A DNA stretch of 64,000 nt, from assembly GCA_946406115.1 (NCBI GenBank), contig OX291550.1, positions 6,376,803-6,440,802 on the forward strand, in the 5' to 3' direction. The stretch comes from Apoda limacodes (Eukaryota; Arthropoda; Insecta; Lepidoptera; Limacodidae). A program made the position numbers and the translations under genes. Position 1 is the first letter of the stretch. Every line of letters begins with the position of its first letter. Shown here piece by piece: positions 10,748-19,674 of the stretch. A model generated the notes under the pieces. That model saw nothing but the letters and a program-made list of their open reading frames with translations. It had not been told where the DNA came from and searched no databases.

Positions 10748-11371
10748 TTCATTTTTATCATTTTTTTTTCATTTTTTTTATCATCAAATTTTGTGAAACA
10801 TGCTGATGAGATTTGCAATCAACATTTTTCTAATATTATGTGGTGTTATGATGAAATGCAACCGTTATACAACTTGAACAATGTTAATTATTACCAAGGT
10901 ATTCCTGACCTCAGTATGTTTGATGGAGAACAACCACAACTAATAATAATCGATGACCTCATGCGAGAGTCTGATGGTCGTGTTGTTGACATATTCACAA
11001 AGGGTAGTCATCACAGAAACATTAGTGTTTTCTATATTACACAAAATATATTCCATCAAGGTAAAGGACAGAGAGATATTTCTTTAAACTCTAGTTATAT
11101 AGTCTACTTTAAAAATCCACGAGATAAAACACAAATTCGTTACTTAGCACGTCAAGTCTCACCTGAAAACATCAAATTTTTGGAAGACGCCTACAAAGAT
11201 GCTACTAGTGAACCTCATGGCTACCTAATGATAGATTTAAAACAGGACACAATTGATATGTGTCGATTTAAAACGAGAATATTTCCTTCTGACCAGAACT
11301 GCATTGTATATATACCTAAAAAAGGATTTAAATACAGCAAACATAATGAAATTCCAATCATTCATAAATAA
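10748..11371 (+). pseudogene. FtsK/HerA-type DNA-packaging ATPase, N-terminus lost
   Basis: The family pumps viral DNA into the capsid. The open frame starts after a stop at 10745-10747 and passes through T-rich, non-protein-like sequence; a convincing match starts only at about 10793 (KHADEIC...). No ATG stands at that point (GTG). Walker B is clear: PQLIIIDDLM about 45 residues in. It is followed by HRNISVFYITQN (sensor-like) and YFKNPRDKTQIRYLARQ, both typical of Polinton ATPases. The P-loop (Walker A), normally upstream, is absent, and two T tracts at 10753-10781 mark the damaged area. About 190 residues remain of a usual 220-250. The stop overlaps the next gene's ATG (TAATG at 11369-11373). 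As it stands it could not bind ATP normally. Confidence 0.85.
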
Positions 11372-11700
11372 TGCATTCAAGAGTGACTACACATCAAGAA
11401 CTTTTAAAATCGTTGCATGTATTGAAACCAAGACATAGAAAAGCTTTACTTAAATCTTGTAGTAAAGAAGAAATAAATTTTATTTGTGAGTGTATTTACA
11501 ACGTATTACAGGGTAAAATACCCGTCAAGGAAAATGATAAAAACAAATTAAAAAAATATAAAAATATATTGAGAAAGTTGGTTTGTAAAGGAAGAAATCT
11601 ACTTAGAAAAAACGTAATTATTCAAAGGGGTGGTGCCTTTTTACCTATTATTTTAGGATCTGTACTAAGTGCCTTGGTGAGTTCAATTTTAAAACCTTAG
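11371..11700 (+). CDS. Conserved small Polinton protein, 109 aa, function unknown
   Basis: It starts at ATG 11371, whose A is the last base of the ATPase stop. The N-terminal two thirds are basic and helical (RHRKALLKS..., KNKLKKYKNILRKL); the C-terminus is an RGGAFLPIILGSVLSALVSSI segment that looks hydrophobic or membrane-active. I recall small proteins with a basic body and a Gly-Gly plus hydrophobic tail at this place in other arthropod Polintons, but no function is established to my knowledge. It sits between packaging and capsid genes, so a minor virion protein is a reasonable guess. The frame is intact. Confidence 0.7.
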   Translation: MHSRVTTHQELLKSLHVLKPRHRKALLKSCSKEEINFICECIYNVLQGKIPVKENDKNKLKKYKNILRKLVCKGRNLLRKNVIIQRGGAFLPIILGSVLSALVSSILKP

Positions 11701-11719
11701 CAGGAAAATAAAAGCAAAA

Positions 11720-12470
11720 ATGGAACATGCTAAAAAAATGATTCTAATTGAACCTAATTTGATAGAAAAAATCAAAAAGGAAAATGAAACACAAAGCGCT
11801 TTAAATACTTTATCCCGTTTAGATGGTGAAATGAAAGATATTTTAAATAGTAATGTATTTTGTAAATATTTTGTATTTACAAACACTACAAAGGTATTTA
11901 CATTTTACTGAAGTAGAACGACGACCATATCAAATACCAATTATAACCAAAACAGAAAGTTCGCCTAATTATAAAGATACTGATGTCATTAAGGAAACAG
12001 TCCTTGACACTGAGCAGGTATCAAACATAAAATCAAAAACCATAAATGATACTGACTTAACCCCATTTTATTCAAAGCAACAACTCTTGAAATTGATTCC
12101 TAAGACGTATATAAAACGAGGTGAATTACTAATAGAATCAATTTTTTCAAATAAAAATAAGGTAGATTGGGATACCAATGGAACTGTTAGTATCAATAAT
12201 ATGAAAATACCAGGGAGTAACATTATAGACCTGGTGAATGATACACTAAGACCACTTAAACACAGTGATCCAATTGGGTGGCAAGAGTTTGCATCAGCAT
12301 TAAAAGAAATTAAAATACCATTAACTTATATTGGAAATCCAAAAAGACTAGAATATATTAATAAACTTTACTTAGGTGATTTAAAAGAAGAAATTCCACT
12401 TAACAAATTGCAATCAGATAATAGTTTTACTCCTACTAAGACTCATTTTAACAAAATCAAGAAAAAATAG
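11720..12470 (+). pseudogene. Conserved Polinton protein of unknown function, frameshifted
   Basis: The ATG at 11720 opens a frame with KIKKENETQSALNTLSRLDG that leaves its register near 11850-11880. The continuation (YLQTLQRYLHF, then PKTYIKRGELLIESIF, GSNIIDLVNDTL and GWQEFASALKE) is in another frame through 12470. Both halves resemble one protein of about 240 aa that I know as a recurring uncharacterised Polinton gene upstream of integrase. The coiled-coil-like N-terminus and compact C-terminal domain are visible; no catalytic motif is. The break is a small indel, so an assembly error is possible. The next start follows after 10 bases. Confidence 0.75.
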
Positions 12471-12480
12471 ACTGGGAAAA

Positions 12481-13571
12481 ATGGACCCCCTATTAGAAAT
12501 AAATCAGATTTACTATGATGTTTCTCATCCTGCTGGATATGGAGGTGTTAACAAACTCATCAACTCGTTAAAGGGAAAAATGACAGCAAAACAAGTGAAA
12601 AATTGGTTGCAAGAACAAGAAACTTACACATTACATAAACCTGTAAGAAATAGATTTCCTAGAAATAAGTACATTTTATCTAATTATAATGACTTGTGGC
12701 AGGTGGATTTAAGTGATATGCGCACTTATTCTGAATATAATGATGGTTTTAAATATATTCTGTGTGTTATTGATGTATTTAGTAAATATGCATTTGCTAG
12801 ATGTTTAAAAAAAAAGAACTCTATAACTATAAAATAATGCTTTGAAAGTATATTTAATGAGTCAAAATCCTTACCTAACCACATTCAGTCAGATAAGGGA
12901 ACTGAATTTGTTTCTAAGGATGTGCAAAAATATTTTAAAAGTAAAGGTATAAACTATTACACCACTAACAATCCTGATATAAAAGCTAGTATCGTGGAAC
13001 GCTTTCAAAGAACATTAAAGACAAAAATGTGGCGGTATTTCACACATCATAACACATATAGATATGTTGATATTTTAAAAGATTTGATTTATTCTTATAA
13101 TCATAGCTATCATTCAAGTATAAAAATGTGTCCCAAAGATGTTAACTCAGAAAATATTATGACTGTTTGGAATAATTTATATGATAGAGATAAAGGGCAA
13201 AAGGCTATTCTAAACACGTTTAAAGAAGGTGATTATGTTAGGATAACAAAACATAAACACATATTTCAAAAAGGATACGAGAGCAACTGGAGTGATGAAA
13301 TATTTGTTATTACTTCAGTTATAAGAAGATCACCTTGGGTAGTTTATACGTTAAAAGATCTTCAAAATGTAATGGGTTCATTTTCATTTCAGGTACATTT
13401 TATGAAAAAGAATTACAAAAAGTAATATAGAACCCCACTCTCCCACATAAAATAGATAAAATACTCCACACTCGTTATTTTGGAAATAGAAAGCAAGTAC
13501 TAGTGAAGTGGAAAGGTTATCCAAACAAATTTAATACTTGGGTATCATTAAAAGATATAGAAAAAATATGA
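12481..13571 (+). pseudogene. Retroviral-type integrase with chromodomain, broken
   Basis: The enzyme would insert the element and make the 6-bp duplication. The start ATG at 12481 gives an HPAGYGG N-terminal region. Asp76 (NDLWQVDLSDM), Asp138 (SDKGTEF) and Glu173 (SIVERFQRT) form the DDE triad of the rve core. A C-terminal chromodomain (KILHTRYFGNRKQVLVKWKG, NTWVSLKDI) ends at TGA 13569-13571. Breaks: in-frame TAA at 12835-12837 within the core, a change of frame around 13384-13400 (just before FYEKELQKV), and a TAG at 13428-13430 ahead of the chromodomain. The TGA overlaps the next ATG as ATGA. Without repair or readthrough no full enzyme is made. Confidence 0.92.
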
Positions 13572-14329
13572 TTAAGGAAGATTTTTATTTAACTTTGCTC
13601 AGTAATAGTTCAATGGAATATTTTCCGAGTAATACCACTACAAATTTTTCAACAAAACTTCCAAAACCTATAAAATTAGAAGGACAGTGGTCTGTTGGAG
13701 TTGTAGAATTTCAATACCCATGTAGTATGTTTACTGTTCAAGAGGGTGAAAATATAATGTATATTACTAAGAAAATTATAGTACCTTTGGATAAATCAAT
13801 ATCATCAGTTATTTATAAAAATCATATACCTGCAACCAATTATGATAATATTGATAACATTTTAAAAGCCTTAAACCTAAAAGAAAACTGTCGCTTTCAT
13901 TATGATAAAGTTTCCCAGATGGTCTCTGTTCAAATTAACGATAAAAATATATCATCTTTAACGTTATCATCAAAGTTAAGTATTCAACTTGGCTTTGAAC
14001 CAAAAACTAATTTAATAACAAAAAATGTTGGAAGATACCCACCCAATTTACATTTAGGATTACCTTCTCAATTATTTGTTTACTGTGATATAATTGATCC
14101 GCAAATAGTTGGAGATGTTATGACACCATTGTTAAGAATAATACCTTTAGACCCCGAGAAATATATCTATGGTGCTTATAAGATGCATGTTTTTTCACCA
14201 CCCCACTACTTACCAGTTATGCGAAGAGAATTTGATACAATTGAAATAGATATAAGAACAAACACTGGTAATAAAATACCATTTCAATTTGGGACCGCAT
14301 ATGTTAAACTACACTTTAAGCGATTATAA
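13568..14329 (+). CDS. Penton (minor capsid) protein, single jelly roll
   Basis: The start is taken at ATG 13568, overlapping the integrase TGA, because IKEDFYLTLLSNSSMEYFP is the usual beginning of this family; an upstream ATG at 13538 would translate the integrase tail in another frame. 253 aa, intact. Hallmarks are the FYLTLLSNSS start, STKLP, LEGQWSVGVVEFQYP and the C-terminal IDIRTNTGNKIPFQFG/VKLHF. In the family this protein forms the five-fold vertices of an icosahedral capsid. Its stop overlaps the next ATG (TAATG). Confidence 0.85.
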   Translation: MIKEDFYLTLLSNSSMEYFPSNTTTNFSTKLPKPIKLEGQWSVGVVEFQYPCSMFTVQEGENIMYITKKIIVPLDKSISSVIYKNHIPATNYDNIDNILKALNLKENCRFHYDKVSQMVSVQINDKNISSLTLSSKLSIQLGFEPKTNLITKNVGRYPPNLHLGLPSQLFVYCDIIDPQIVGDVMTPLLRIIPLDPEKYIYGAYKMHVFSPPHYLPVMRREFDTIEIDIRTNTGNKIPFQFGTAYVKLHFKRL

Positions 14330-14775
14330 TGCATAATAACAGTATTTGTCCCTATGAGCAATATTATTCACACCAAGCAGGATCAGGAATTGGTGTAATT
14401 TATAAAGGTGTACCACATCAACGTGGTCATGGAATAGGAAGCTTTTTAGGAGGCCTGTTTCGATCAGTACTACCTTTATTATCAAGTGGGGCAAGAGTAA
14501 TTGGTAAAGAGGCTCTTAATGCTGGAGTGGGATTATTAAGCGATATGATAAGCCAGAAACCAATGAATGAATCTGTGCAAACACGGTTAAAAGATGTAAG
14601 TAGTAATTTAAAACGAAGAGCAGATGATAAAATTGAAAGACTAATGAATGGATCAGGTTATATAACGAAACGTCAACGTCGGTTTCATTCCATTCCGTCA
14701 ACAGCTTTGAAAGAGTTGAGAACTAGAAAGTATAAAATTAATAGAAATACTAAAGACATATTTTCAAACAAATAA
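14329..14775 (+). CDS. Glycine-rich basic virion-associated protein, 148 aa
   Basis: Begins at the ATG overlapping the penton stop and ends in a TAATG overlap with the capsid gene. The N-terminal third has Gly-rich motifs (QAGSGIGV, RGHGIGSFLGGLFRSVLP), then an amphipathic stretch GARVIGKEALNAGVGLLSD, and a strongly basic C-terminus (KRQRR, RTRKYKINR). A protein of this type sits between penton and major capsid genes in arthropod Polintons. Gly motifs near the start could be protease-processing sites and the amphipathic part could act on membranes, as minor core proteins of adenovirus-like particles do; both are inference. The frame is intact. Confidence 0.7.
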   Translation: MHNNSICPYEQYYSHQAGSGIGVIYKGVPHQRGHGIGSFLGGLFRSVLPLLSSGARVIGKEALNAGVGLLSDMISQKPMNESVQTRLKDVSSNLKRRADDKIERLMNGSGYITKRQRRFHSIPSTALKELRTRKYKINRNTKDIFSNK

Positions 14776-16084
14776 TGTCATTCTTGCATAATCATTCATG
14801 TGAATGTATAAAATCGGAATTGGATTTATTTGCTTTACCAACAACTCAGACAAGTATTGAAAATGGACAATGGATACACTACAAACCTATATCATCCCTT
14901 ACAGACGATGGACCAATTGAATTTCAAATTCCTGGTACGGGGGATGATTATATCGATTTGTCTCATACATTACTACATTTAAAGGTAAAATTCGAAACCA
15001 AGATGGCACCAACTTAGCTGCTGCTACAGTAGTAGCCCCAACTAATAACTGGTTACACTCACTGTTCAATCAACTCGATGTGTATTTAAATCAAAAACTA
15101 GTATCTCCACCAAACAACACTTATGCTTATAGGGCATTTATAGAAACTTTATTAAACTATGGTCCAGCAGCTAAACAATCTCATCTGACTTGTGGACTAT
15201 GGTATGAAGACACAGCTGGAAAAATGAATTCACTAGATGATTCTAATGATGGATTTAAAAAAAGGAATCAATTTGTACGTGAGAGTAAAGAGGTAGAAAT
15301 GGTAGGACATTTGCATGGGGATTTGTTTAATCAAGAAAAGTTTCTGATAAATGGTGTTGAAATTAGTCTTAAACTAGTACGATCAAGAGAAAGTTTTAAT
15401 CTTATGGCCGGTGCAGATGCTAAACTGAAAGTTACTTTTACTGACGCTACACTTATAGTTCGTAGAGCAAAAATTAGTCCAAGTGTATTATTAGCACATC
15501 AAAAAGTTTTAAGTGCAACGACCGCTAAGTATCCTATAACCAGAGCTGAAGTCAAAGTGCTCACAATACCTTCAGGAGTTCAGGGAAAAACGCTTGATAA
15601 CATATTTATTGGTCAAGTTCCAAAAAGGTGTATAATAGGTTTTGTAAACAATGCTGCTTTTAATGGAAGTTTTAACAGAAACCCTTTTAACTTTGAAAAC
15701 TATGGAATAAATACATTTAGTTTGTATATAGATGGCCAACAAATACCATCAAAAGCTTTACAACCAATGTTTCACAACAATATATTTACCACAGCTTACC
15801 ATACACTATTTTCCGGGTCAGGTATTCACTTTTTGAATGATGGTAATGCTATTTCTAGGGAACAATATGCAAATGGATATTGTTTGATGGCATTTGATTT
15901 AACTCCAGACTTATCAGCTAGTTCTACGTCTCATTGGAATCTTATTAGACATGGAAGCGTAAGACTGGAAGTTCGTTTTGAAGCAGCACTCATACAAACA
16001 ATAAACTGTATAGTGTATGCTGAATTTGATAATGTTATTGAAATAGATAAAAATCGTAATGTTTCAGTAGATTACAGTAGCTAA
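14775..16084 (+). pseudogene. Major capsid protein, double jelly roll, frameshifted
   Basis: Starts at ATG 14775 (SFLHNHSCECIKSELDLF, PTQT-type region, GPIEFQIPGTGDDYIDL). After about 75 codons the frame runs into a stop at 15017; the homologous continuation (LAAATVVAPTNNWLHSLFNQ) is in another frame. A one- or two-base indel near 14990-15006 explains this. The rest is open to 16084: YAYRAFIETLLNYG, LVRSRESFNLM, then YCLMAFDLTPDL and the C-terminal VIEIDKNRNV typical of this capsid protein. Total about 436 codons, normal for insect members. The family builds the hexon-like capsomers of the icosahedral shell. Confidence 0.9.
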
Positions 16085-16153
16085 AATATAAGAATTAGAA
16101 CTCAATAAAAGGACTTATTATACTTTTGACATTCATAATATCAACATTTTGAA

Positions 16154-16606
16154 ATGAATACTTTAGATATTCAAAAATGTTTAAAGATAATTTCTCCGAA
16201 AATTAAACTAAATGTATTTGCTGCAAATAGATTACCAGTACTCATGCACCTACCTGCTTTTCTCATTAGTAATTTAGATGTTGACAATCAACCTGGATCG
16301 CATTGGGTGGGAATACATATTAATAAAAATGGATTAGGTGAATACTTTGATTCTTATGGTCGTAAACCTAGTAGACATCATTTATATTTCTTAAATAAGA
16401 ATACTAAGATATGGAGTTACAATAATAAAAGAGTTCAAAATGACTTTACAACTGTTTGTGGGGAATATTGTCTTGTTTATTTGTATTTTAAGTTTCATGG
16501 TAAATCAATGATTGATTTTGTAAACCACTTTAGTAATAACACTCTATGTAATGATATTTTATTATATGATATGTTTAAAACAATTTTTGATAATAAAACT
16601 TTTTAA
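16154..16606 (+). CDS. Adenain-like cysteine protease (capsid maturation)
   Basis: 150 aa, intact. The catalytic set is visible with adenain-like spacing: His50 in PGSHWVGIH, Asp66 in EYFDSYG, Gln95 in RVQNDF (oxyanion hole) and Cys102 in TTVCGEYC. Family members (Ulp1/adenovirus protease fold) cleave capsid and core precursors during maturation. It is the last gene of the + strand cluster, 69 bp after the capsid gene. The stop is directly followed by a polyadenylation signal. Confidence 0.92.
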   Translation: MNTLDIQKCLKIISPKIKLNVFAANRLPVLMHLPAFLISNLDVDNQPGSHWVGIHINKNGLGEYFDSYGRKPSRHHLYFLNKNTKIWSYNNKRVQNDFTTVCGEYCLVYLYFKFHGKSMIDFVNHFSNNTLCNDILLYDMFKTIFDNKTF

Positions 16607-16646
16607 AATAAAAAAATGTTTTTTTCTTATGTGTGTGTTTGTGTAA
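16607..16646 (+). terminator. Polyadenylation signal of the late cluster
   Basis: AATAAA at 16607-16612 immediately follows the protease stop, and a GT-rich element (TGTGTGTGTTTGTG) lies about 20 bp further on. Both parts of a metazoan poly(A) site are therefore present. Confidence 0.6.
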
Positions 16647-16786
16647 TTAGTGGTTAAAAAACAAAAAAATATTTTTTATTTATATCATTTATTCATAATA
16701 AAACTCAAACATGATACAATTTGATTCAAAGTTGATTTCGAGTAATACTGAAGCTGGTTCTTATAAATTAATTTAGCTATTAGAGA

Positions 16787-17437
16787 TTACTTTTTAAAAA
16801 AGTATTTTTTACAGTTATTGGTTTCTGCTATTTGCTTCGTGATATCAAATATGATACCCTTCGTTTGCTCATATTTTTCATCTTTTGTATCCGTATAATA
16901 TTTGATCCTCACTTCTGAGTGTTTCCAATGTTCATCTACTGGTACTTTTTTCAATTTTATGAGGTCATACACCTCAATTTTTATTAAATGTGTAGCATGA
17001 GCCCCATCATCATTATTAGTAGACAAGTATGTGACACCAGGGATACCATCTTTTGAAGATCTCGCCACAGCTGAGTTTCTTTTTCTTCTGATTGGTCCCC
17101 TCAAAGAATGAGTCGATACTATTTCGACGAGACCGTTTGAGCTTTGTTGTTTCTAAGGCCTTCTCAGTTGATTGCTCATCATCCGATGTAGCGTAGTAGT
17201 AATGCTTGAACGTGTTTTCTTCCATTACGTTAAATGTTGTATTCTGTAATAAAATAAGCCTATGCTTTAAAAACATATTTGTATAATAATTTGAATCAAA
17301 AATTTGCCTAAAGTGAAAACCTAAACAAAATTGGTTTAAGTAATAGACATTCAAACAAACACATAGTTTTGAGGGTCTGTAATATATATAATAAATATAG
17401 ATAAAGAATTATAAAGCAAAAAAACACATACCTCCAT
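16787..17437 (-). CDS. Unknown inverted-repeat gene, right copy
   Basis: Mirror image of the left gene: ATG GAG at 17437-17432, donor GTATGT, acceptor TTATTACAG, then two overlapping frames (17354-17016 and 17104-16787) whose translations equal those of the left copy. The frame break is shared, so it either predates homogenisation of the repeats or is part of expression. The gene reads toward the element centre, convergent with the protease gene. No homolog recognised. Confidence 0.5.
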
Positions 17438-17528
17438 AGCTTTTTTTGAAGTAAATAGAACCAGCCTCAGTATCACACAGGATGAATTCAATCACTTGAT
17501 GATAAATTGTAACTCGAATACTATCGAC

Positions 17529-17538
17529 TATCCTATAT
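17529..17538 (-). promoter_or_regulatory. TATA box of inverted-repeat gene, right
   Basis: TATATATATA on the minus strand, mirror of 5679-5688, about 100 bp upstream of the ATG at 17437. Confidence 0.5.
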
Positions 17539-17737
17539 ATATATACGATTTATCTTACAAGTACAAATATAATTAAAAAGGTATTAGGAATGTCACCACA
17601 AACATCATTATCGCACTCACGACATTGTAATTAAATAAGAATAACTAATGAACGGAAAAATACGATAGACCCATTACGATAATGATATAACTACTTAACA
17701 AAACTACACAGAACCCACAGTGGTGTCACGTGGTAGT

Positions 17738-17867
17738 TCTGGTCAAGCGTGAGTCGACGTATCCCAGACACAGGGGGTGGTTTTGAGAGTGGTCATGCGC
17801 GAGTCGCCACACCCCAGACCAGTTGCGCCAGAACCAACGATGTTTTGAGAGTGGTCAAGCGCGAGTC
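17738..17867. repeat. Subterminal tandem repeats, right
   Basis: Two full 26-bp units at 17780-17805 (one base variant, GTCATGCGCG) and 17842-17867, plus a partial unit near 17740. These correspond to three and one on the left. Confidence 0.85.
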
Positions 17868-17958
17868 GTACAAAGCAAAAAAAAGTTGGTGAGCTATTTT
17901 TTAGGCGAGGGGTTGAGGTTGGGGGGAAGTGCGCCAGAACCAACGAATCCCCTCTACT

Positions 17959-17964
17959 AACGCA
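17959..17964. repeat. Polinton target-site duplication, right
   Basis: AACGCA, identical to 5190-5195. Confidence 0.93.
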
Positions 17965-18099
17965 CTATCTTTTTTCTGCGGCTTCATTCGCGCTAACGTC
18001 GAATTTCTACATTAGTCGCCGCGCGACCTTTGGTATAGGGTTTCGAGCTCTGTGGTTAGAACCAAGCATTATAATTCATATATGTAATATTCATTCAAA

Positions 18100-18145
18100 G
18101 TACCTGTGCAAAATTAAAAAATTACCGGTGGCAACGAAGCCCTAT
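18100..18145 (-). repeat. Fragment of TACGGAACCCTA repeat
   Basis: GGCAACGAAGCCCTATTACTAAGCGTACGC-type sequence matches the antisense of that family (compare 30520 and 39205). Confidence 0.5.
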
Positions 18146-18202
18146 TACTAAGCGTACGCTTTTAAATTTAATTCGTACACCGTGTGCAATTTGATCCAAC
18201 TT

Positions 18203-19070
18203 GTAACATTTTCCTGATATTGTTAACAAGTACCTACCTATAACGTTTAATAAAATATATCTAAACATAAACTGATATTTGGTGAAAATTGTCTTCAAAG
18301 ATTAGGCGCAGAAGGACCGACGAGGTAAATGTCAGAAGGCAGCAGTCGTTAAGCTAAGTCAGAGGCCTTATTTACTTAAGAAGTGGCCAATAACTCTATA
18401 GCAGACTGGGCCAGCGCGGTAGACTATGCCCTAAGCCTCCTTCCTGTAAGGAGAGGCCTGTGCCCCTGAAGGACAAACAACGTAGGCAATTGTGTGTATA
18501 ATAAGCATATGAATATAATAGAAGATCATATCTATATATATAAAAATTACGTGTCACGTTGTTTGTCCGCGATGGACTCCTAAACTACTGAATACTTTTT
18601 ATAAAACTTCATAACTATCTGTTATTTGATCCAACTTAAAAGATAGGATAGCTTACATCTCAATTTATAGTCGCAATATTATTTTATTGCAAATTATTTG
18701 TCTATTATCTGTTAGCTCCAAACGATTCTTCATAGATGGCGCTATGTTCAAAATACAAACGTTTCATATAAGCTACAATATAAAAGCATAACCACCACGT
18801 GTCACAATTATCTCCATTCGCACTCCACTCCACTAGCACGATTCTAACAGATGGCGATATCTGTTAACTGGATTGAGTAAGTATTCAATAGATGGCGGTA
18901 TGCTAAAGAATATAAACATAAACGACTGCACTGAATTGGATAATTTAAGATGTGTTAATATTGTTAGGGCAAGGTTTATATGAAATAAAAAAGGGTCAAG
19001 TGGGAGTCGGACCCGCGCACTACTGGTAAACCTATTGTAATGAAATTTTGGTAAATGGTTGTGCACACCG
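18203..19070 (+). repeat. Paralogous repeat block, copy 1
   Basis: From GTAACATTTTCCTGATATTG on, it matches 40070-41205 in the same orientation, including GAAGGACCGACGAGGTAAAT, CTAAGCCTCCTTCCTGTAAG and GATGGCGCTATGTT. The first part (GGTAGACTATGCCCTAAGCC...) is familiar from lepidopteran LINE 3' regions. The part after 18530 (TCTATATATATAAAAATTAC, CGTGTCACGTTGTTTGTCCG) is Helitron-like. This copy lacks the two insertions found in copy 2. Confidence 0.75.
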
Positions 19071-19139
19071 CCGGGGAAGGTTTTTGAGAAATAAAAATTG
19101 GTCAAGCATACACTGGGGTTTCTGAATTAGTACAACCCT

Positions 19140-19345
19140 TTCAAAAAAGGTGGCGCGCCAGTTGTTTTAAAAAAGAGAAATAACGTTATCCGGGTCAGCT
19201 ATCTTTTATTTGATCCTACTTAAAAATACGATAGTTTTTATTTCGATCTGTCAAGTGCGAGCCGGACTCGAGCACTTTAGGTAAAAACCAACGTTCGTAG
19301 GGTTACAGAAGGACGGCAGCGGAACAACGTTCGCCGTGACCGCTA
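19140..19345 (+). repeat. Helitron-like 3' portion
   Basis: TGTCAAGTGCGAGCCGGACT, GGTAAAAACCAACGTTCG and GGACGGCAGCGGAACAACGT resemble the 3' part of the mini-Helitron at 40398-40630. The terminal CTAG is not preserved (GACCGCTAAT). Confidence 0.6.
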
Positions 19346-19670
19346 ATACTCTATAAATAATAGTTCACTATAATATGGTTTCTTCTAGACAAAACCCTTT
19401 AGGAGATAGGTCAATATTTGTTAATTGGCGCATGGAGTTCCTCGCATTTTATTTCGAAACTTTATTTTTTTCTTTTTTATAAGTATTAGTTTAAAAGTAA
19501 AACAGTCTTTTCTGTCCATCATTTCACTTTCATTCATTTACAACATTTTTAAAAACATATTAACTGTCAGTAAAGTGCAAAAAGTCATATTTCCTGTCAG
19601 GGGATTCATCCTGTTTCACAAATAACCTTATCAGAAAACAATTAATTTTAAAATAAATTAGCTTATTACT
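19346..19670. other. Intergenic, no gene seen
   Basis: AT-rich with short chance frames. Confidence 0.5.
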
Positions 19671-19674
19671 TGCC

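Larger units (their letters stand above)
5196..17958 (+). mobile_element. Complete Polinton/Maverick element, 12.76 kb
   Basis: Sequence evidence: a 6-bp duplication AACGCA on both sides, 5'-AG and CT-3' ends, inverted repeats over 1.2 kb long, and between them family B DNA polymerase, packaging ATPase, retroviral-type integrase, penton and major capsid proteins and an adenain-like protease. This is the canonical Polinton gene set; such elements are regarded as integrated or virus-like relatives of adenovirus-type and adintovirus lineages. The element is complete in outline, but ATPase, integrase, major capsid protein and one unknown gene carry breaks, so this copy is probably not autonomous. 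All main genes run on the + strand; only the right inverted-repeat gene is on the - strand. Confidence 0.97.
16755..17958. repeat. Polinton right terminal inverted repeat
   Basis: Reverse complement of 5196-6467 with few differences, for example one base in GTGACA(C/T)CACTG. It ends CCCCTCTACT at 17958. It is 68 bp shorter than the left copy because of fewer subterminal units. Confidence 0.95.

Noticed and set aside
12838..12921. Intron explaining the integrase stop at 12835
   Set aside because: The coding frame resumes in the same register directly after the TAA with conserved residues, so a point mutation is simpler than an intron.
13538..13567. Upstream ATG for the penton gene
   Set aside because: The ten extra codons are the chromodomain tail of the integrase read in another frame. 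The ATG at 13568 gives the family-typical start.
5196..17958. Envelope or other fusion-protein gene in the Polinton
   Set aside because: I searched the element for a signal peptide plus transmembrane glycoprotein pattern and saw none; the gene content is that of a non-enveloped type.
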